A DNA stretch of 64,000 bases, from positions 1-64,000 of the forward strand of contig LJZR01000027.1 in assembly GCA_001314865.1 (NCBI GenBank). The letters are read 5' to 3'. Below are positions 63,191-64,000 of this stretch, piece by piece. The position numbers and the translations under genes were made by a program. The stretch's first letter is position 1. Each line of letters opens with the position of its first letter. This DNA is from Phormidesmis priestleyi Ana. GTDB lineage: Bacteria; Cyanobacteriota; Cyanobacteriia; Phormidesmidales; Phormidesmidaceae. The notes under the pieces are model-generated. The model saw only the letters and a program-made list of their open reading frames with translations. It made no database searches and was not told where the DNA came from.

Positions 63191-63238
63191 CCAGCTAAGA
63201 AACAAGTCAGCTAAGAAACAGGTCAGCTAAGAAACGCT
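63191..63238. repeat. 16-bp tandem array after the OmpA-family gene
   Basis: TCAGCTAAGAAACAGG and variants occur three times, at 63191, 63207 and 63223, directly downstream of the OmpA-family stop (63247 on minus). TAG and TGA fall in several frames. Confidence 0.9.
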
Positions 63239-63246
63239 AGGAAATA

Positions 63247-64000
63247 CTAGGGCTCTATTTGCAAATCATTTTCCTGATTGATAAAGATGATTTCTATCCC
63301 CTGTACATCTCGGAATATAAACTCGACTCTTCTGTTGCGTGCCAGGTTCGTACGGTTTGTTTCTTCGACGAGTAGTGCCGTTTCACCCAAAGAACGTAGG
63401 GTCATCCGTTCGTTCTCAATCCCTTTGCTTAATAGGTACTGGCGAGCATTTTCAGCGCGCCGTCGAGCAAGGTCTTGATTGTAGCTAGCGCTAGCGCGTG
63501 TGTCGGTGTGGCCGTGAAGGTCAACTACGATGCTAGGGTACTGTTTGAGGGCGGCGACTATTTTGTCGAGCACTGCGGCGCTTTCGGGGCTGATGGTGTC
63601 TTGATCAAGCGCGAAGTGAATGTTGCGAGGAACCTTTAGCTGAATGATTTCAGGAATCGGTTCGTCTGGGATAGGTTCGAGGGCAGGGGGGCTTGATAGT
63701 GCAGGCGAAGTGGTACATTGCGGCATCGCTGCTGGGCTGTTAGTGGGTATGGCAATAGCACCTGCAAGGGCCTGAATGCGGGTGTTGCGGGCAGGCTCGG
63801 AGGTGCCGTAGCGAGAATCGGTGGCGATCGCACTCAACCCCTCTTTGATATTGATGTCGTCTAATGCGATCGCATCTAGCACAAATTCAAAATCACCCTT
63901 TTCATCGGCAGTGGCTATTGCTAACGGCATGCTTAGCGGCCCATATTCATCGGTTGAGCCAGTAGAAGAATACAGCTGAATTTCAGTATTCGGATCAGCT
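63247..64000 (-). CDS. OmpA family protein, 5' part beyond the window
   Basis: Partial; 250 residues are visible and the frame is open through the window edge (ADPNTEIQLYSSTGSTDEYG). The C-terminal OmpA/MotB peptidoglycan-binding domain is IHFALDQDTISPESAAVLDK, then VVDLHGHTDTRASASYNQDL ARRRAENARQYL (broken here at 20) and RNRRVEFIF. The Asp and Arg that bind diaminopimelate are present. N-terminal to it is a beta domain (EKGDFEFVLDAIALDDINIK) typical of large surface proteins. With the DUF11 genes it forms an envelope cluster. Confidence 0.88.
   Translation of the reverse strand, partial: ADPNTEIQLYSSTGSTDEYGPLSMPLAIATADEKGDFEFVLDAIALDDINIKEGLSAIATDSRYGTSEPARNTRIQALAGAIAIPTNSPAAMPQCTTSPALSSPPALEPIPDEPIPEIIQLKVPRNIHFALDQDTISPESAAVLDKIVAALKQYPSIVVDLHGHTDTRASASYNQDLARRRAENARQYLLSKGIENERMTLRSLGETALLVEETNRTNLARNRRVEFIFRDVQGIEIIFINQENDLQIEP

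Overview
The window is cyanobacterial chromosome. It carries the cytochrome b6f genes petB and petD, the D1-processing protease ctpA, and plastid/cyanobacterial genes of the ycf20, ycf37, DUF561 and DUF2811 types. The octamer GCGATCGC (HIP1) recurs throughout. I cannot name a genus from this sequence.

Layout. 1-640: remnant of an IS1634-type transposase and a Pho-box-like element. 653-4783: phosphate transporter pstSCAB. 4.8-12.7 kb: DUF445 protein, menG/ubiE methyltransferase, response regulator, VOC protein, SGNH hydrolase, Gfo/Idh oxidoreductase and a CNNM/CBS membrane protein. 13.2 kb: a tRNA with a CAU anticodon and a strong terminator. 14-20.5 kb: pyrE, a DUF561 barrel, rpmI-rplT, a solute-binding protein, ycf37, a KDPG-type aldolase, ycf20 and small envelope proteins. 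20.6-23.4 kb: a likely operon of anti-sigma-type ATPase, GDP-mannose 4,6-dehydratase and glycosyltransferase. 23.6-28.8 kb: petBD diverging from ctpA, then an HD phosphohydrolase and an atypical MBL-fold protein. 29-35 kb: M50 protease, coiled-coil protein, thrC, two small cyanobacterial proteins and an ABC-2 permease. 35.1-41.5 kb: prxQ-like peroxiredoxin, nfu, then serS-rseP-nth-rpsN in one direction, and aat. 41.6-51.8 kb: universal stress protein, thioesterase, a DnaA-box-like array, DUF2811, tatC, a RodZ-like protein, lytic transglycosylase, pepA and a VanZ-like protein. 51.8-64 kb: an 883-residue protein of unknown function, pgm, a MOSC protein, two very large secreted DUF11-type proteins and an OmpA-family protein cut by the window edge.

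Most genes are ordinary core functions. The unusual feature is the number of unrelated, locus-specific short tandem arrays with units of 10-22 bp, about thirty in 64 kb. Arrays between genes mostly have units that are not multiples of three (10, 11, 13, 14, 16) and usually contain CTAG or CTAA, so they place stop codons in several frames. Arrays inside genes have units of 12, 15 or 18 bp and keep the reading frame, adding repeats to the ends or linkers of proteins such as Nth, GMD, PrxQ, RodZ and the MOSC protein. Three intergenic arrays begin with a unit that contains the stop codon of the adjacent gene, so they look like duplications of local sequence and not insertions. Two arrays deserve special attention: an 11-bp-phased array of TTTTCCACA-like boxes at 43.24-43.31 kb, which resembles a DnaA-binding region, and a 14-bp array at 8.63-8.73 kb that on the minus strand forms a chain of ATGA-overlapping five-codon ORFs upstream of the VOC gene.
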